Assembly: GCA_024683455.1 (NCBI GenBank)
Contig: JAIKYE010000090.1
Coordinates: 1 to 64,000 of the forward strand
DNA: 64,000 bases
Reading direction: 5' to 3'
Source: Bacteroidaceae bacterium
Lineage (GTDB): Bacteria > Bacteroidota > Bacteroidia > Bacteroidales > Bacteroidaceae
This document shows, in pieces, positions 19,548 through 31,607 of this stretch (positions within the stretch are counted from its first letter, which is position 1; each line of letters opens with the position of its first letter). Both the position numbers and the translations under genes were made by a program. The notes under the pieces were generated by a model. It made no database searches and had not been told where the DNA came from. It saw only the letters and a list, made by a program, of their open reading frames with translations.

Positions 19548-20837
19548 TCAAAGTATGTTATTTAACATGTCGGCAACAATAAATGTACTGCCTCCAACGA
19601 AAATAAGGTCGTTTTTGTCTGCATTTTGCTTGGCTGCGCTATATGCTAATCCAACATTTGCATAACAACTCCCGTGTAGATTGTGTTTCTCTGCAATTTG
19701 AGAAAAATCTTCCACTGGCATAGCTCTTTTTACGGAAGCTTGCGTGAAGTAATAAGCAGCATCCTTAGGCAGCATGGACAGGACTGTATTTACATCCTTG
19801 TCATTCACCATACCTATTATTATATGAAGTTTTTGATGAGGAGTTTCCTGTAACTGTCTTGTGATGTATTGCATCCCTCCTACGTTGTGACCTGTGTCGC
19901 AAATGGTAAGAGGGTTGGTGGCTAAGGTTTGCCATCTTCCCATCAGGCCTGTTAGCTCGCAGACATTAGCAACACCTTCTTTCACGGCTTTTGCGTCTAT
20001 GTCGTATCCATTTTTGTTTAGAAGTTTAACGGCTGCTAATATGGTTCTGATGTTTTTCTCCTGACAATAACCGCCCAACTGTCCATGCAGTTCACCATAT
20101 GTCTTTGTCTGGTAAGTGTATCCGTTGGTGTACGACAAGCTGAAATCCGTCAGTTCCTGCTCTTCTTCGGCAAAAGTAAGTTCTGTGCCAACCGTTTTTG
20201 CTTCTTCTTCAAATACGGTTCTGACTTCTTTGTCACCTGCCTCGCCTATAATGGCAGGGATGTCGTGTTTTATTATTCCAGCCTTTTCATAAGCTATTTT
20301 CGGAAGCGTGTTACCAAGAAACTGAATATGGTCCAAGCTGATATTCGTAATGATAGACAGATCGGGCCGTATGATGTTTGTGCAGTCTAGTCTGCCGCCT
20401 AATCCAACTTCAATTACGGCTACATCAACTTTCATTTCAGCAAAATACTGAAATGCCAATGCTGTTGCCAGTTCAAAGAAAGAAGGGTGGAGTGGTTCAA
20501 AGAAAGAACGTTCTTTCTCAACAAAGTCAATTACCCTCTGTTGGGGAATCATCTCTCCGTTTACGCGAATTCTCTCACGAAAATCCACAAGATGTGGGCT
20601 TGTATATAGTCCAACGCGGTAGCCCTGTGCCTGAAGAATCGCTGCCAAGGTATGGCTGGTACTCCCTTTGCCATTGGTCCCGCCTACGTGTATCGTACGG
20701 TAGTTTTGATGCGGGTGATTAAAGTGCTTGTCCAGCAGGTGGGTGCTAGTTAGTCCTTCCTTATATGCGCCCGCCCCGATATTCTGGAATAGCGGGGCGG
20801 CGGTAAACAGATATGTTGTTGCTTCCTGATATGTCAT
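19548..20837 (-). CDS. folC: bifunctional folylpolyglutamate synthase/dihydrofolate synthase
   Basis: [59 protein letters not shown]. Confidence 0.95.
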   Translation of the reverse strand: MTYQEATTYLFTAAPLFQNIGAGAYKEGLTSTHLLDKHFNHPHQNYRTIHVGGTNGKGSTSHTLAAILQAQGYRVGLYTSPHLVDFRERIRVNGEMIPQQRVIDFVEKERSFFEPLHPSFFELATALAFQYFAEMKVDVAVIEVGLGGRLDCTNIIRPDLSIITNISLDHIQFLGNTLPKIAYEKAGIIKHDIPAIIGEAGDKEVRTVFEEEAKTVGTELTFAEEEQELTDFSLSYTNGYTYQTKTYGELHGQLGGYCQEKNIRTILAAVKLLNKNGYDIDAKAVKEGVANVCELTGLMGRWQTLATNPLTICDTGHNVGGMQYITRQLQETPHQKLHIIIGMVNDKDVNTVLSMLPKDAAYYFTQASVKRAMPVEDFSQIAEKHNLHGSCYANVGLAYSAAKQNADKNDLIFVGGSTFIVADMLNNIL

Positions 20838-22000
20838 TCAAACATCTTCTTAAATTTCCTAAAGAAACTTTCTTTCTCTTCGGCTTTTGGCTTCATGTTT
20901 TTGCTCTCGCGCATCTTCTCGAACATCTCTTTTTCTTCCTTGCTCAGATTACGAGGAACGTATACGCCGATATTTACAATCAGGTCTCCATAGCCATATC
21001 CATAGCCAGATACGGCAGGCAGGCCCTTTCCGCGCAGACGCATAACCTTTCCAGGTTGTGTACCTGCTTCAATCTTTATCTTAACCTTACCGTCAAGGGT
21101 GGGGACCTCTGCAGAGCCGCCAAGCACTGCCGTAGGAAGGTCAAGTAGGAGGTTGTATTCAAGATTCTGTCCGTTGCGTATAAGCTCTTTGTGTGGCTCA
21201 ATCTCTATGAATACCTGAATGTCTCCGGGAACTCCATTCTGTTTTCCTGCATGTCCTTTTCCGCTTGCAGTTACGACCATTCCGTCTTCAACACCTGCGG
21301 GAATGGCAACTTCTATAATTTCTTCTCCATTAACGACACCCTCGCCGTTGCACTTAGGACATTTGTTCTTTATGACGCTGCCAGTTCCGTTACACGAAGG
21401 ACAAACGGTTTGTGTCTGCATGCGGCCAAACATGGAATTGATCGTTTTGTAAACACTTCCGGTACCCTTACACTGAGAGCATGTTTCTTTTTTGCCGTCA
21501 GCACTTCCTGTACCATTACATGCTGTACAGGTTACGTGCTTGCGAACCTTGAACTTCTTGGTTACACCTGTAGCTACTTCTTCAAGTGTTAGGCGAACCT
21601 TAAGCCTAAGGTCAGCTCCTTTGTATGTTTTATGGCCGCCGCCGCCGCCAAAGCCTCCGAATCCGCTGAAGCCTTCAAAGCCTCCGAATCCACCTCGACC
21701 GCCAAAGATGTCGCCGAACATTGAGAAGATATCATCCATGTTCATGCTGGCTCCTCCGAAACCACCCTGTCCGCCCATTCCGGCAAATCCGAATTGGTCA
21801 TATTGCTGGCGTTTCTGAGGGTCACGCAGGACATCGTATGCTTCGGCGGCTTCCTTGAACTTTTCTTCGGCCTCTTTATTACCCGGATTTCGGTCTGGGT
21901 GATATTTAATGGCCATTTTCTTGTATGCCGATTTTATTTCTGCGTCGGAGGCGTTTTTGGATACGCCAAGAACCTCATAGTAATCTCTTTTTTCTGCCAT
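20834..22000 (-). CDS. dnaJ: molecular chaperone DnaJ
   Basis: J-domain with HPD, G/F-rich region, four CxxCxGxG repeats. Confidence 0.97.
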   Translation of the reverse strand: MAEKRDYYEVLGVSKNASDAEIKSAYKKMAIKYHPDRNPGNKEAEEKFKEAAEAYDVLRDPQKRQQYDQFGFAGMGGQGGFGGASMNMDDIFSMFGDIFGGRGGFGGFEGFSGFGGFGGGGGHKTYKGADLRLKVRLTLEEVATGVTKKFKVRKHVTCTACNGTGSADGKKETCSQCKGTGSVYKTINSMFGRMQTQTVCPSCNGTGSVIKNKCPKCNGEGVVNGEEIIEVAIPAGVEDGMVVTASGKGHAGKQNGVPGDIQVFIEIEPHKELIRNGQNLEYNLLLDLPTAVLGGSAEVPTLDGKVKIKIEAGTQPGKVMRLRGKGLPAVSGYGYGYGDLIVNIGVYVPRNLSKEEKEMFEKMRESKNMKPKAEEKESFFRKFKKMFE

Positions 22001-22030
22001 AGTTCAATGTGTGATTTATGTCAGTTCTGA

Positions 22031-22609
22031 TTAAAGCCCTACCACAACCTGAGCGTGGCGGATTACTTTATCATTCAACTTATAGCCGGTAAGTGTGCAA
22101 TCCATAACCTTACCCTTTAATTCTTCCGTGGGAGCAGGTAATTGAGCAATAGCTTCATGAACGTCTACGTCAAAGTCTGCATCTTTTGTCTCAATAACGC
22201 TAACGCCTTGTTTGCCAAGGATGTCCATAAACTTCTTGTAGATAAGTTCAACGCCCTCAAGCACTGCAGCTACATTGTCAGCATTCTGCATATTCTTAAG
22301 TGCACGCTCCATGTCATCTATAACGGGTAGAACAGCTACAATGGTCTTCTCTCCGCCGTTCAGAATGAGTTCGGTCTTTTCCTTAAGTGTACGTTTGCGG
22401 TAATTGTCAAACTCTGCAATCTTACGGAGAAGTTTATCGTTAAGTTCTTCAATCTCCTTTTTTGCGGCATCTAACTGCTCTTCAACAGAAAGTTCTTTCT
22501 CTGTTTCCTGATTCTCCTCTTTCTTTGTATCTGTTTCAACTTGAGCATTAGCAGTCTCCTGAGTTTCCTGCTGCTCTTTTTGTTCTTCGTTTTTCAATTC
22601 TTCGCTCAT
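22031..22609 (-). CDS. grpE: nucleotide exchange factor GrpE
   Basis: FDNYRKRTLKEK, LPVIDDMERAL, HEAIAQLPAP, GYKLNDKVIRHAQVVVG. Confidence 0.95.
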   Translation of the reverse strand: MSEELKNEEQKEQQETQETANAQVETDTKKEENQETEKELSVEEQLDAAKKEIEELNDKLLRKIAEFDNYRKRTLKEKTELILNGGEKTIVAVLPVIDDMERALKNMQNADNVAAVLEGVELIYKKFMDILGKQGVSVIETKDADFDVDVHEAIAQLPAPTEELKGKVMDCTLTGYKLNDKVIRHAQVVVGL

Positions 22610-22675
22610 TTCGTGTATATGTTTATTCTGACAAATGTTTTACAAAAAGTGTGCCAATTGCTTGTTTGTCAGTCT

Positions 22676-24310
<1,635 letters not shown>

Positions 24311-24318
24311 TTACCTGT

Positions 24319-25242
24319 TTATCTGATTCTTATAATATCGCCTGGCTTAATCTCGTGAGAAGGGTCAAATTGGTTTAGTTTATAAAGATACTTCAAGCGT
24401 ATGCCATAAAGTTGCGAGATGTCAAACAGACTCTGATTAGGTTCCACAATATGAATGGGATTTTTCTTGAATTGTTTGCTGGCACACTTCTGTTTTTTCT
24501 TTAGGTAGATTAAGTCACCCTGTGTGGGAGCATAATCAAGTGGAAGGTCATTGTATTGATATAGCTTCCTCAGGCTTACTCCTGTTTCTTTGCTTATGGT
24601 AGCCATATTGTCACCAATCTCTACTATGATGAAGTAGTTCTTGTTGTGAGCGTAAACGGTATGTGTTTGGAAGAATGAACTCTGTACATTGTTGACAGGT
24701 ATAACCGGAGCTTTCTTCTCCTGGGTGTACTTGCCGCTGTCAAACTGGTACAGATTATACATCTCGATGATTCTAATCAATGATTCTGCATAAGTTGGAG
24801 AAGTGGCATATCCTGCGGCTTTAAGTCCTCTTGCCCATCCTCTGTAGTCTGTAATCTTCAGTTGGAACAGTCCCTGATAACGTCTTCCTTGTAGGAACTT
24901 AGAGTGGTCTTCGTAACTCTCTCTTGCACTTCTATATTTGCGGAATTTCTCATTTGGAGCATCGTCGTTCTTCAAGACGTACGGACCTGTCCAGTTACCG
25001 CTTACTTTAATGCCGAAATGGTTGTTGGCTTTTGTGGCAAGGGAACTCCGTCCAGCTCCGCTTTCCAGCAAACCCTGTGCCAATGTGATGCTGGCAGGAA
25101 TGCGGTATTTGTGCATTTGCTCTATGGCTATACCTTTGTATTGGTCGATGTATGACCAATAGGCTTGGTTTGTTCTTTGTGCAAAAATGCTCAAATGAAA
25201 GAACAATAGTAGCGTAAATATGAAGGATAGTCTTGATTTCAT
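24319..25242 (-). CDS. exported glucosaminidase (FlgJ/AcmA-like) with C-terminal LysM-type repeats
   Basis: Signal peptide; IPASITLAQGLLESGAGRSSLATKANNHFGIK; C-terminal LysM-like segments (HIVEPNQSLFDISQLYGIRLKYLYKLN). Confidence 0.9.
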   Translation of the reverse strand: MKSRLSFIFTLLLFFHLSIFAQRTNQAYWSYIDQYKGIAIEQMHKYRIPASITLAQGLLESGAGRSSLATKANNHFGIKVSGNWTGPYVLKNDDAPNEKFRKYRSARESYEDHSKFLQGRRYQGLFQLKITDYRGWARGLKAAGYATSPTYAESLIRIIEMYNLYQFDSGKYTQEKKAPVIPVNNVQSSFFQTHTVYAHNKNYFIIVEIGDNMATISKETGVSLRKLYQYNDLPLDYAPTQGDLIYLKKKQKCASKQFKKNPIHIVEPNQSLFDISQLYGIRLKYLYKLNQFDPSHEIKPGDIIRIR

Positions 25243-25335
25243 TTCCTGTTTTTCAATTTCGGGCACAAAAATAGCTAAAAATTACCGCTTTATGAAGAAA
25301 ACTCATATATTTGTGCTTAAAAAGTGAAGTAAACG

Positions 25336-25818
25336 ATGAAAGAATACACTATTCAGAGCAGAGTTTGTGTTTATGGTTGGGACGAATTGTCACCAGAAGA
25401 CCGCATTCTTGTAGAAGCAGCTAAAGATGCAACCAACGGGAGCTATGCTCCATATTCAGGTTTTTGTGTTGGTGCTGCGGCTCGTCTGAAAAATGGGACA
25501 GTCGTTATTGGCAGCAACCAAGAGAATGTTGCTTACCCCTCAGGCTTGTGTGCTGAGCGTACAACACTTTTTGCTGCTAATGCCCAGAATCCAGATCAGC
25601 CTGTTGTTGCTTTGGCTATAGCAGCTAGGAATAAGGATGGTTTTCTTTCTCAACCAATAACTCCGTGTGGTGCTTGCCGCCAAGTGATATCTGGTGTAGA
25701 GCAAAGATACAATCAACCCATCCGCATCCTATTGTACGGTACAGACGGTACTCACGTTATTGAGAGTATAGACGCCTTGCTTCCCCTCCAGTTTGTGGAT
25801 TCTTATTTAGACCGTTAG
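25336..25818 (+). CDS. cdd: cytidine deaminase
   Basis: YAPYSGFCVGAA, NVAYPSGLCAERTTLFAA, PCGACRQV zinc motif. Confidence 0.93.
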   Translation: MKEYTIQSRVCVYGWDELSPEDRILVEAAKDATNGSYAPYSGFCVGAAARLKNGTVVIGSNQENVAYPSGLCAERTTLFAANAQNPDQPVVALAIAARNKDGFLSQPITPCGACRQVISGVEQRYNQPIRILLYGTDGTHVIESIDALLPLQFVDSYLDR

Positions 25819-25846
25819 ACGTTTTTTGCAGGTAAGTAAGGAATGC

Positions 25847-26965
25847 CTATTTGATAGACATTCTTGTTATCTTGTGATCTGCATTAAGAAGTGCTGTAAC
25901 CTGATATGATTTTGAGCCAGGCTGGTTAGTGTCTGAGCGTGAGATGAGTTCTTGCAGTGTAAAGTTTACTGCGAATCCAGTTGTGCTGTCAGATAATGTT
26001 TGCTTGCGAACATCAAAATCATCACCAATGGTGTAGTGAAGTCCCATAACATCAGCTGCCATCTTGTTTTTAGCGAAAGCTATAATCTGCTCAGGTGTTG
26101 CATCCTGTGTTCCGCAGAAACTTTCCATCTTCTCTGGTATGGCTTCAGATATCAGAGAAACGTCTTGTTTGCTCATAGCTACAGTGAAGAAGTTCTCAAG
26201 TGTACTTCTGATGATGGCCTTGTCTTGGGCGGTTATTTTCATCAGTCCCAATTCATTTTTCAACTGGGAAGCTTCTTCGGCATATTTACCGTTGGGATGT
26301 GTATTCAGATAGCTTACAATAGCCTCTTCTGTGTTTGTCTTCTTTGCCTCCCCCCAGTCAATGGAGTCTATCATGTCTTCGCAAACCTGCAAACGTTTAG
26401 AATAGGGGTGAGCATTCATAAACTTCTCAATTTCAGCTCGATTTACGTTCAGCATCATCTTGTCCCATTCTTCTGTCTCGTCCAATAGCACATTCAGTCG
26501 TTCCTTGACCTCCTTGTAATGTTTGCTCTTAGGGTATTTTGCAAGGAAATCGTTGTAGTATTCTGGGTTAGACGTATCCTCGAGTCTTGCAAACTCTGCT
26601 TCTTCTCTGGCTATGTCATTTCTGTAATCAAGGAAAAACAGTCCGCCAATGATTAGGACTAAAAGTGCAGCCAAAGTTATGGAGAAGACAAGGGCCTTTT
26701 TGCTTTTCTTGACTGGCTCTTGTTTTGCGTTTTCGTTTAGGTGCGAAGTCTCGTTCTCTTCAGGAGAAACGATGGGAGTCTTTTCATTTTCGTCAATGGA
26801 GAGCGCTGCGCCACACTCGGGGCATTTTTCTTGCGTATTCAGACAATAATCGTTGCAGTTGGGACATTGTCTCAGGTTTCCTGCAATATTTATTCCACAA
26901 TGGGGGCATGTGCCAGCCATTGTAGATACTCTTTCGCCACACTCGGGGCATTTGATCATACTCAT
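25847..26965 (-). CDS. zinc-ribbon, single-TM protein with C-terminal extracytoplasmic domain
   Basis: Multiple CPxCG ribbons (CPECGERVSTMAGTCPHCG, CPNCNDYC, CPECGAAL), TM segment ALVFSITLAALLVLIIGGLFFL, helical/TPR-like then NTF2-like region. Confidence 0.75.
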   Translation of the reverse strand: MSMIKCPECGERVSTMAGTCPHCGINIAGNLRQCPNCNDYCLNTQEKCPECGAALSIDENEKTPIVSPEENETSHLNENAKQEPVKKSKKALVFSITLAALLVLIIGGLFFLDYRNDIAREEAEFARLEDTSNPEYYNDFLAKYPKSKHYKEVKERLNVLLDETEEWDKMMLNVNRAEIEKFMNAHPYSKRLQVCEDMIDSIDWGEAKKTNTEEAIVSYLNTHPNGKYAEEASQLKNELGLMKITAQDKAIIRSTLENFFTVAMSKQDVSLISEAIPEKMESFCGTQDATPEQIIAFAKNKMAADVMGLHYTIGDDFDVRKQTLSDSTTGFAVNFTLQELISRSDTNQPGSKSYQVTALLNADHKITRMSIK

Positions 26966-26995
26966 ATTGATATATCTTTTTTTATCTTGTTTTAC

Positions 26996-28258
26996 TTATA
27001 CCTCTACTCTCAATCTGATAATACGCTTGGTGTCTTTATCCACTCGGTAGCGGTTGTCAGACCTGTGACCGACTACCCAGATGATATCCTCTCCACATAG
27101 AGCAAGGAGTTGATTTTCTTTTTCAAATCTTGTGGCCTTAATATCTGTAAGATAGTCACTTATAAGTTTCTTACCTTTCATGCCAAAGGGGATAAACCAA
27201 TCGCCTTCCTTGGGTGTTCTGTAGGTGATGGGGGATGTTAGCTTGTCCATGTCGAAATAGGCTATTTCAGGAGCTGTCTCTGAAATAGATTCCACCTCTT
27301 CCTGTATGATGTGCAACTGGTCTGTTCTTTTGTTTTTCTCTTGCAGGACCAACTTTTCCCTATCCTTTAGAATACGATGCGTTTTACTCTCCCAAATCTT
27401 TCCCGAAGTGCTTTCCAATGACTCAGAAATCTCAGTCGTTTGTGCATTGGTGAAACCTTTCTCTCTTAGCCATTCATATATTAGTACGGCAGTATCTTTG
27501 CTTTCCAGTAGTGGTTTGATGTCTAATTCTGAATCATTAGCTTTTGCCAGTTCTAATTCCTCTTGAATACCCTTGTCATAGAAAGGGATGCTTGACATTA
27601 CGATAGAGCAGGTTTCAGAGAGTGTGTTGATGATATTGGGATTCATTGTTGCCAATTGAGGTAAGATGTCTAGCCTAATTATGTTTCTTGTAGCACCTCT
27701 CTCAAGGTTGGTGCTGTCGGTTACATAATCTTGTCCAGCCTGGCTCAGATAGGCGAGAATCTCCTGACGTGTAACACAGAGAAGGGGACGGGCGATTTTG
27801 TTTCGCAAAGGGTACATTCCAGCCAGACCACGTATTCCTGTTCCTCTGATTAGATTCAGCAACAGGGTCTCTGCCTGATCATTTTTGTGATGGGCTACGG
27901 CAATACATTGTGCCTTAGTTTCTGTCAGTACATCGTAGAACCAGCTATACCTTAAGTCTCTGGCTGCCATTTCGATACTAATGTTGTTCTTGGCAGCATA
28001 TTCCTTGGTGTCAAAATGCTTAGTTAGCAAGGAGATTCCGTTTTTCTTGCAGAGTTCCGCGACAAAGTTCTCATCTCTGTCAGATTCCTCTCCCCTAAGA
28101 TGAAAGTTGCAATGAAGAGCCTGGATCTGGTATCCCAAATCCTTTAGAATAAGCAGAAGAGCGACAGAATCTGCCCCTCCGCTTACACCCACCAGAATTA
28201 GCTCTTTCTGACGGAATATATTGTTCGACTGTATGTATTTCCGAATTACCTCTTTCAC
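26996..28258 (-). CDS. tilS: tRNA(Ile)-lysidine synthetase
   Basis: VGVSGGADSVALLLIL PP-loop, LHCNFHLRGEESDRDE, AHHKNDQAETLLLNLIRGTGIRGLAGM. Confidence 0.95.
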   Translation of the reverse strand: MKEVIRKYIQSNNIFRQKELILVGVSGGADSVALLLILKDLGYQIQALHCNFHLRGEESDRDENFVAELCKKNGISLLTKHFDTKEYAAKNNISIEMAARDLRYSWFYDVLTETKAQCIAVAHHKNDQAETLLLNLIRGTGIRGLAGMYPLRNKIARPLLCVTRQEILAYLSQAGQDYVTDSTNLERGATRNIIRLDILPQLATMNPNIINTLSETCSIVMSSIPFYDKGIQEELELAKANDSELDIKPLLESKDTAVLIYEWLREKGFTNAQTTEISESLESTSGKIWESKTHRILKDREKLVLQEKNKRTDQLHIIQEEVESISETAPEIAYFDMDKLTSPITYRTPKEGDWFIPFGMKGKKLISDYLTDIKATRFEKENQLLALCGEDIIWVVGHRSDNRYRVDKDTKRIIRLRVEV

Positions 28259-29934
28259 TTTATCTTGTCAATAATGCCTGAGGCTAAAGTATCACCTAAG
28301 TCAACGGCTTTCTGTAGATATTTCTTGGCTTCTGTCTTGTTGCCTTTCTGATTATAGCAGACGCCTATTATGCGATAAGGATCAGAGAAACTTTCATCTA
28401 AATCGATTGCTTTCTTTCCGTATGCAATTGCATCGTCAAATTGTCCTATTCTGTAATTGAGGGCGGCAGCTTCCGCGTAGTACAAAGGCTCTTTAGAATC
28501 AATCGACATGGCCTTCTCTATATCAGAGAGTGCTTGCGGGTACATGCGGCATTTGATTTCCAGCTGTTCTCTTCCGTAGTAGAAGTTGGCATTCAGTTTA
28601 CCGCTTGCCAGACGTTCATAATCGTTTAGCCCCATTACGGCATCTTTGTTCTTACCTGCTTTTGCAAGGTAATCGGCTCTTATCAGTATTGCATTTGCTG
28701 CAGTAACAGGGTAGGGCTTACTGTAACAGGCCAGGGCGCTATCAAGTAATGCCAAGACACCTTCTTCTTTATTTTGAACTATCTGACATTGGGCTGCACT
28801 CAGGAATGTGTCTGCCGAACGTAGGTTTGTCTTTGTCAGTGAGATGTATTTCTCTTGTGCTTCATCGTATCTTTTCAGGGCAAAAAGACAGTTGGCTTCC
28901 TGTTGGGTGTATATGGGCAATGGATTATTGTCATATGCTTTTCTTGTCTCTTCCAGTGCCTTGTCCATGTCCCAATCATTATATTTGTTATATGCATTGT
29001 TTAGGTTCAATGCATATATAGCTTTAGCCTTTGAGAAAATGACCTCATCTTTGTTTATTTCTTTCGTATTCAAGGCTTCTTCGTATATCTTGTCGGCTTC
29101 AGCATAGTCGTTCTGTTCGATAAGCCTTTCTGCCTTCAAAATTCTTCCTGAGGTGTTGGTCGGATACTTCTGAATGAATGCATCAATACTTGCCATATAT
29201 GTACTACTGTCCTTTCTGTCCAACAAATACAGATAGGTGAGTGCATCTTCTTCCGTCTCAGGGAGGGATTTCTTGATGTAGATGTCCTTCAGGTCTTTGT
29301 TTCCTGCATCCATCGGCTTTATCCTCAAGTCAGCAATAAATTTGCCATCAATAACGTATGCGTTTTTCCCTTCCGTAGCTGCTAGCTGCAACAGACCAAT
29401 CATTTCACCGTCTTCAGTCAATACGGCACTATTCTTCAATCGATCATTGGCAGGATTGGAAATAGTATAATAATTATATGTTTGCTTGAAAGTTTCCACC
29501 AGGGTGATTGTATCTTCTTTGCAAAGTGTATTCTTTCCTGCTTTCACGTTGGGAAGGATATAGATAACGCTTTTTTCTTTTGCTGCCACCGAGGCAGGTG
29601 TTAGATATGTTATCTTGCCCTTGGGGAGCTCAACTTGCAGTTTGGCTACATTATACATGGCATTCGCGCCCGCTATTTCTTTGACAGGATATTCTTTACC
29701 TGCAGCATCCACAACTACAGCATGGGTGGCATATTTCAGGGCATCATACTCTGTGAGGATTGTACCCTTGGCGTCGGTAAAGACACCTTGTGTCTCCTTC
29801 ATCTCTCCATTCTTGTTATAAACCATTACGGCAACTTGTGCACCCCTTACCTTTTTAAACCATTTTGGAGACTGTGCAAATGATGGAATTATATATAATA
29901 ATGTAACGAGAAGTAAAAATAGATTTTTCTTCAT
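28255..29934 (-). CDS. exported trypsin-like-fold (apparently degenerate) N-terminal domain fused to TPR repeats
   Basis: Signal peptide; N-terminal region resembles HtrA/S1C fold but without clear NNHVV/D/GNSGGP triad; C-terminal TPR units (AEAAALNYRIGQFDDAIAYGKKAIDLD). Confidence 0.65.
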   Translation of the reverse strand: MKKNLFLLLVTLLYIIPSFAQSPKWFKKVRGAQVAVMVYNKNGEMKETQGVFTDAKGTILTEYDALKYATHAVVVDAAGKEYPVKEIAGANAMYNVAKLQVELPKGKITYLTPASVAAKEKSVIYILPNVKAGKNTLCKEDTITLVETFKQTYNYYTISNPANDRLKNSAVLTEDGEMIGLLQLAATEGKNAYVIDGKFIADLRIKPMDAGNKDLKDIYIKKSLPETEEDALTYLYLLDRKDSSTYMASIDAFIQKYPTNTSGRILKAERLIEQNDYAEADKIYEEALNTKEINKDEVIFSKAKAIYALNLNNAYNKYNDWDMDKALEETRKAYDNNPLPIYTQQEANCLFALKRYDEAQEKYISLTKTNLRSADTFLSAAQCQIVQNKEEGVLALLDSALACYSKPYPVTAANAILIRADYLAKAGKNKDAVMGLNDYERLASGKLNANFYYGREQLEIKCRMYPQALSDIEKAMSIDSKEPLYYAEAAALNYRIGQFDDAIAYGKKAIDLDESFSDPYRIIGVCYNQKGNKTEAKKYLQKAVDLGDTLASGIIDKIK

Positions 29935-31601
29935 TGTTTCAATAATTGTTTGGCATTCAAGATGGCAGCTTCAGAAACTTCATTCCCACTGAGCATGTGG
30001 GCAATTTCTGTTACTCGTTCTTCTTGTGTCAGTTTACGTATATGACTGTATGTTTGCTCGTTTGTATCTTCTTTGTAAACCCAGTAATGCGTTGTTCCGC
30101 ACGATGCTATCTGGGGTAGGTGGGTAATTGTTATGACCTGATGCTCATTGCCCGTTGTCATTTCTTTCATCAGATTGGCCATAGATGAGGCTACTTTTCC
30201 GCTCACACCGGTGTCTATCTCGTCAAATATGATGGTAGGCAGATTCTCCTTTTTGCTTGTTATGGCTTTTAATGCAAGCATCAATCGAGCTATTTCTCCA
30301 CCACTGGCTACCTCGGAAATAGCCCTCGGTGCTGCATTTTTGTTGGCCGAGAAGAAGAAAGTTACCTGATCGGAACCGTTTTCTGTCAGTTGGCGGCTCT
30401 TTTCTATCTTTACTCCGAACCTGTTGTTTGGAATGTCCAGCTGTGTTAACATCCTGCTTACGGATGTTTCCACCTCCTTAGCGGCTGTCGCTCTGCTCTT
30501 GCTTAGTTGGTCTGCCAACGCTGTTGTCTTTGCAAGCTTTTCCTGAACAGCCTTCTCCAACTCGTCTATTTTCTCTTCACCGTTGCTGATAACATCCAGT
30601 TTCTGTCTTATATCTTGCATGAAAGATTCCAGTTCGGCAGCAGATTTTACGTCGTGCTTTTTCTCCAAAGTATATAGGCGGTCGAGCCTATTGTTTATTT
30701 CTTCCAGTCTGGCTGGATTGTATTCTACTCTTTCTGCCAGACTGTTGAGCTCTGCACTTATATCTTTCAACTCAATAAGGGCACTTTCTATGCGTTCTCC
30801 AAATTCTTCTACAGCGGGATAGACACGGGTTAGCGATTGAATGTCTTGGCAGATGTGCTTCAGTAGTTCTATGACACCGCCTTGTTCGCTGTCGTTGCTG
30901 AACTGGGAGTCGGCCTTGTATAGGACGGTTTTTATCTCTTCTGCATGGCTCAACTCATTCTGTTCCTCTTCCAGTTCCTCATCTTCGCCAGCCTTGGGAT
31001 TGAGCTCTTCTAACTGGTCCAACTGAAAACGCAGATAGTCTTCTTCTGTTCTGGAGCGTTCCAGTATTTCCTTGGCGTTCTTCAACTCCTGTTCTGCTTG
31101 CTTGTATGCAACATAGTTGGCGTAATATTCTTGAAGTAGCGCATTGTTCTGCGCCATTACATCCAGAATGTGAAGTTGAAAATCTTCTTTGGCAATGAGC
31201 AGGTTCTGATGTTGGGAATGTATATCTATGAGTTGGTAGCCCAGTTCCTTCAGGAAAGCCAGATTGGCAGGACTGTCATTGACAAAGGCTCTGCTTTTTC
31301 CGCTGGTTGTAAATTCACGGCGTATGATGCATTCGTGTTCATCGAAGTCCGTGTCGTTTTCTTCGAATAAAGCTCTCAGATTATACCCTTCTATCCCAAA
31401 GGTGGCTTCTATTGTGCATTTCTCGGCACCGGGCAGTATGCTCTTTATATCCGCTCTTTGACCTAAAAGGTGGTTGATAGCTCCCAGCATGATGGATTTT
31501 CCTGCACCTGTTTCACCTGTGATGACGGAGAAACCTGACTGGAAATCAATATCTAACTCTTTGATGAGTGCAAAGTTCTTGATATAAAGATGCTTAAGCA
31601 T
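29931..31601 (-). CDS. recN: DNA repair protein RecN
   Basis: VITGETGAGKSIMLGAINHLLGQRAD, IIFDEIDTGVSGKVA, ITHLPQIAS. Confidence 0.96.
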   Translation of the reverse strand: MLKHLYIKNFALIKELDIDFQSGFSVITGETGAGKSIMLGAINHLLGQRADIKSILPGAEKCTIEATFGIEGYNLRALFEENDTDFDEHECIIRREFTTSGKSRAFVNDSPANLAFLKELGYQLIDIHSQHQNLLIAKEDFQLHILDVMAQNNALLQEYYANYVAYKQAEQELKNAKEILERSRTEEDYLRFQLDQLEELNPKAGEDEELEEEQNELSHAEEIKTVLYKADSQFSNDSEQGGVIELLKHICQDIQSLTRVYPAVEEFGERIESALIELKDISAELNSLAERVEYNPARLEEINNRLDRLYTLEKKHDVKSAAELESFMQDIRQKLDVISNGEEKIDELEKAVQEKLAKTTALADQLSKSRATAAKEVETSVSRMLTQLDIPNNRFGVKIEKSRQLTENGSDQVTFFFSANKNAAPRAISEVASGGEIARLMLALKAITSKKENLPTIIFDEIDTGVSGKVASSMANLMKEMTTGNEHQVITITHLPQIASCGTTHYWVYKEDTNEQTYSHIRKLTQEERVTEIAHMLSGNEVSEAAILNAKQLLKQ

Positions 31602-31607
31602 AAAGTC

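Noticed and set aside
20834-22609. dnaJ-grpE without dnaK as a possible anomaly
   Set aside because: dnaK is commonly located elsewhere in Bacteroidetes; not unusual
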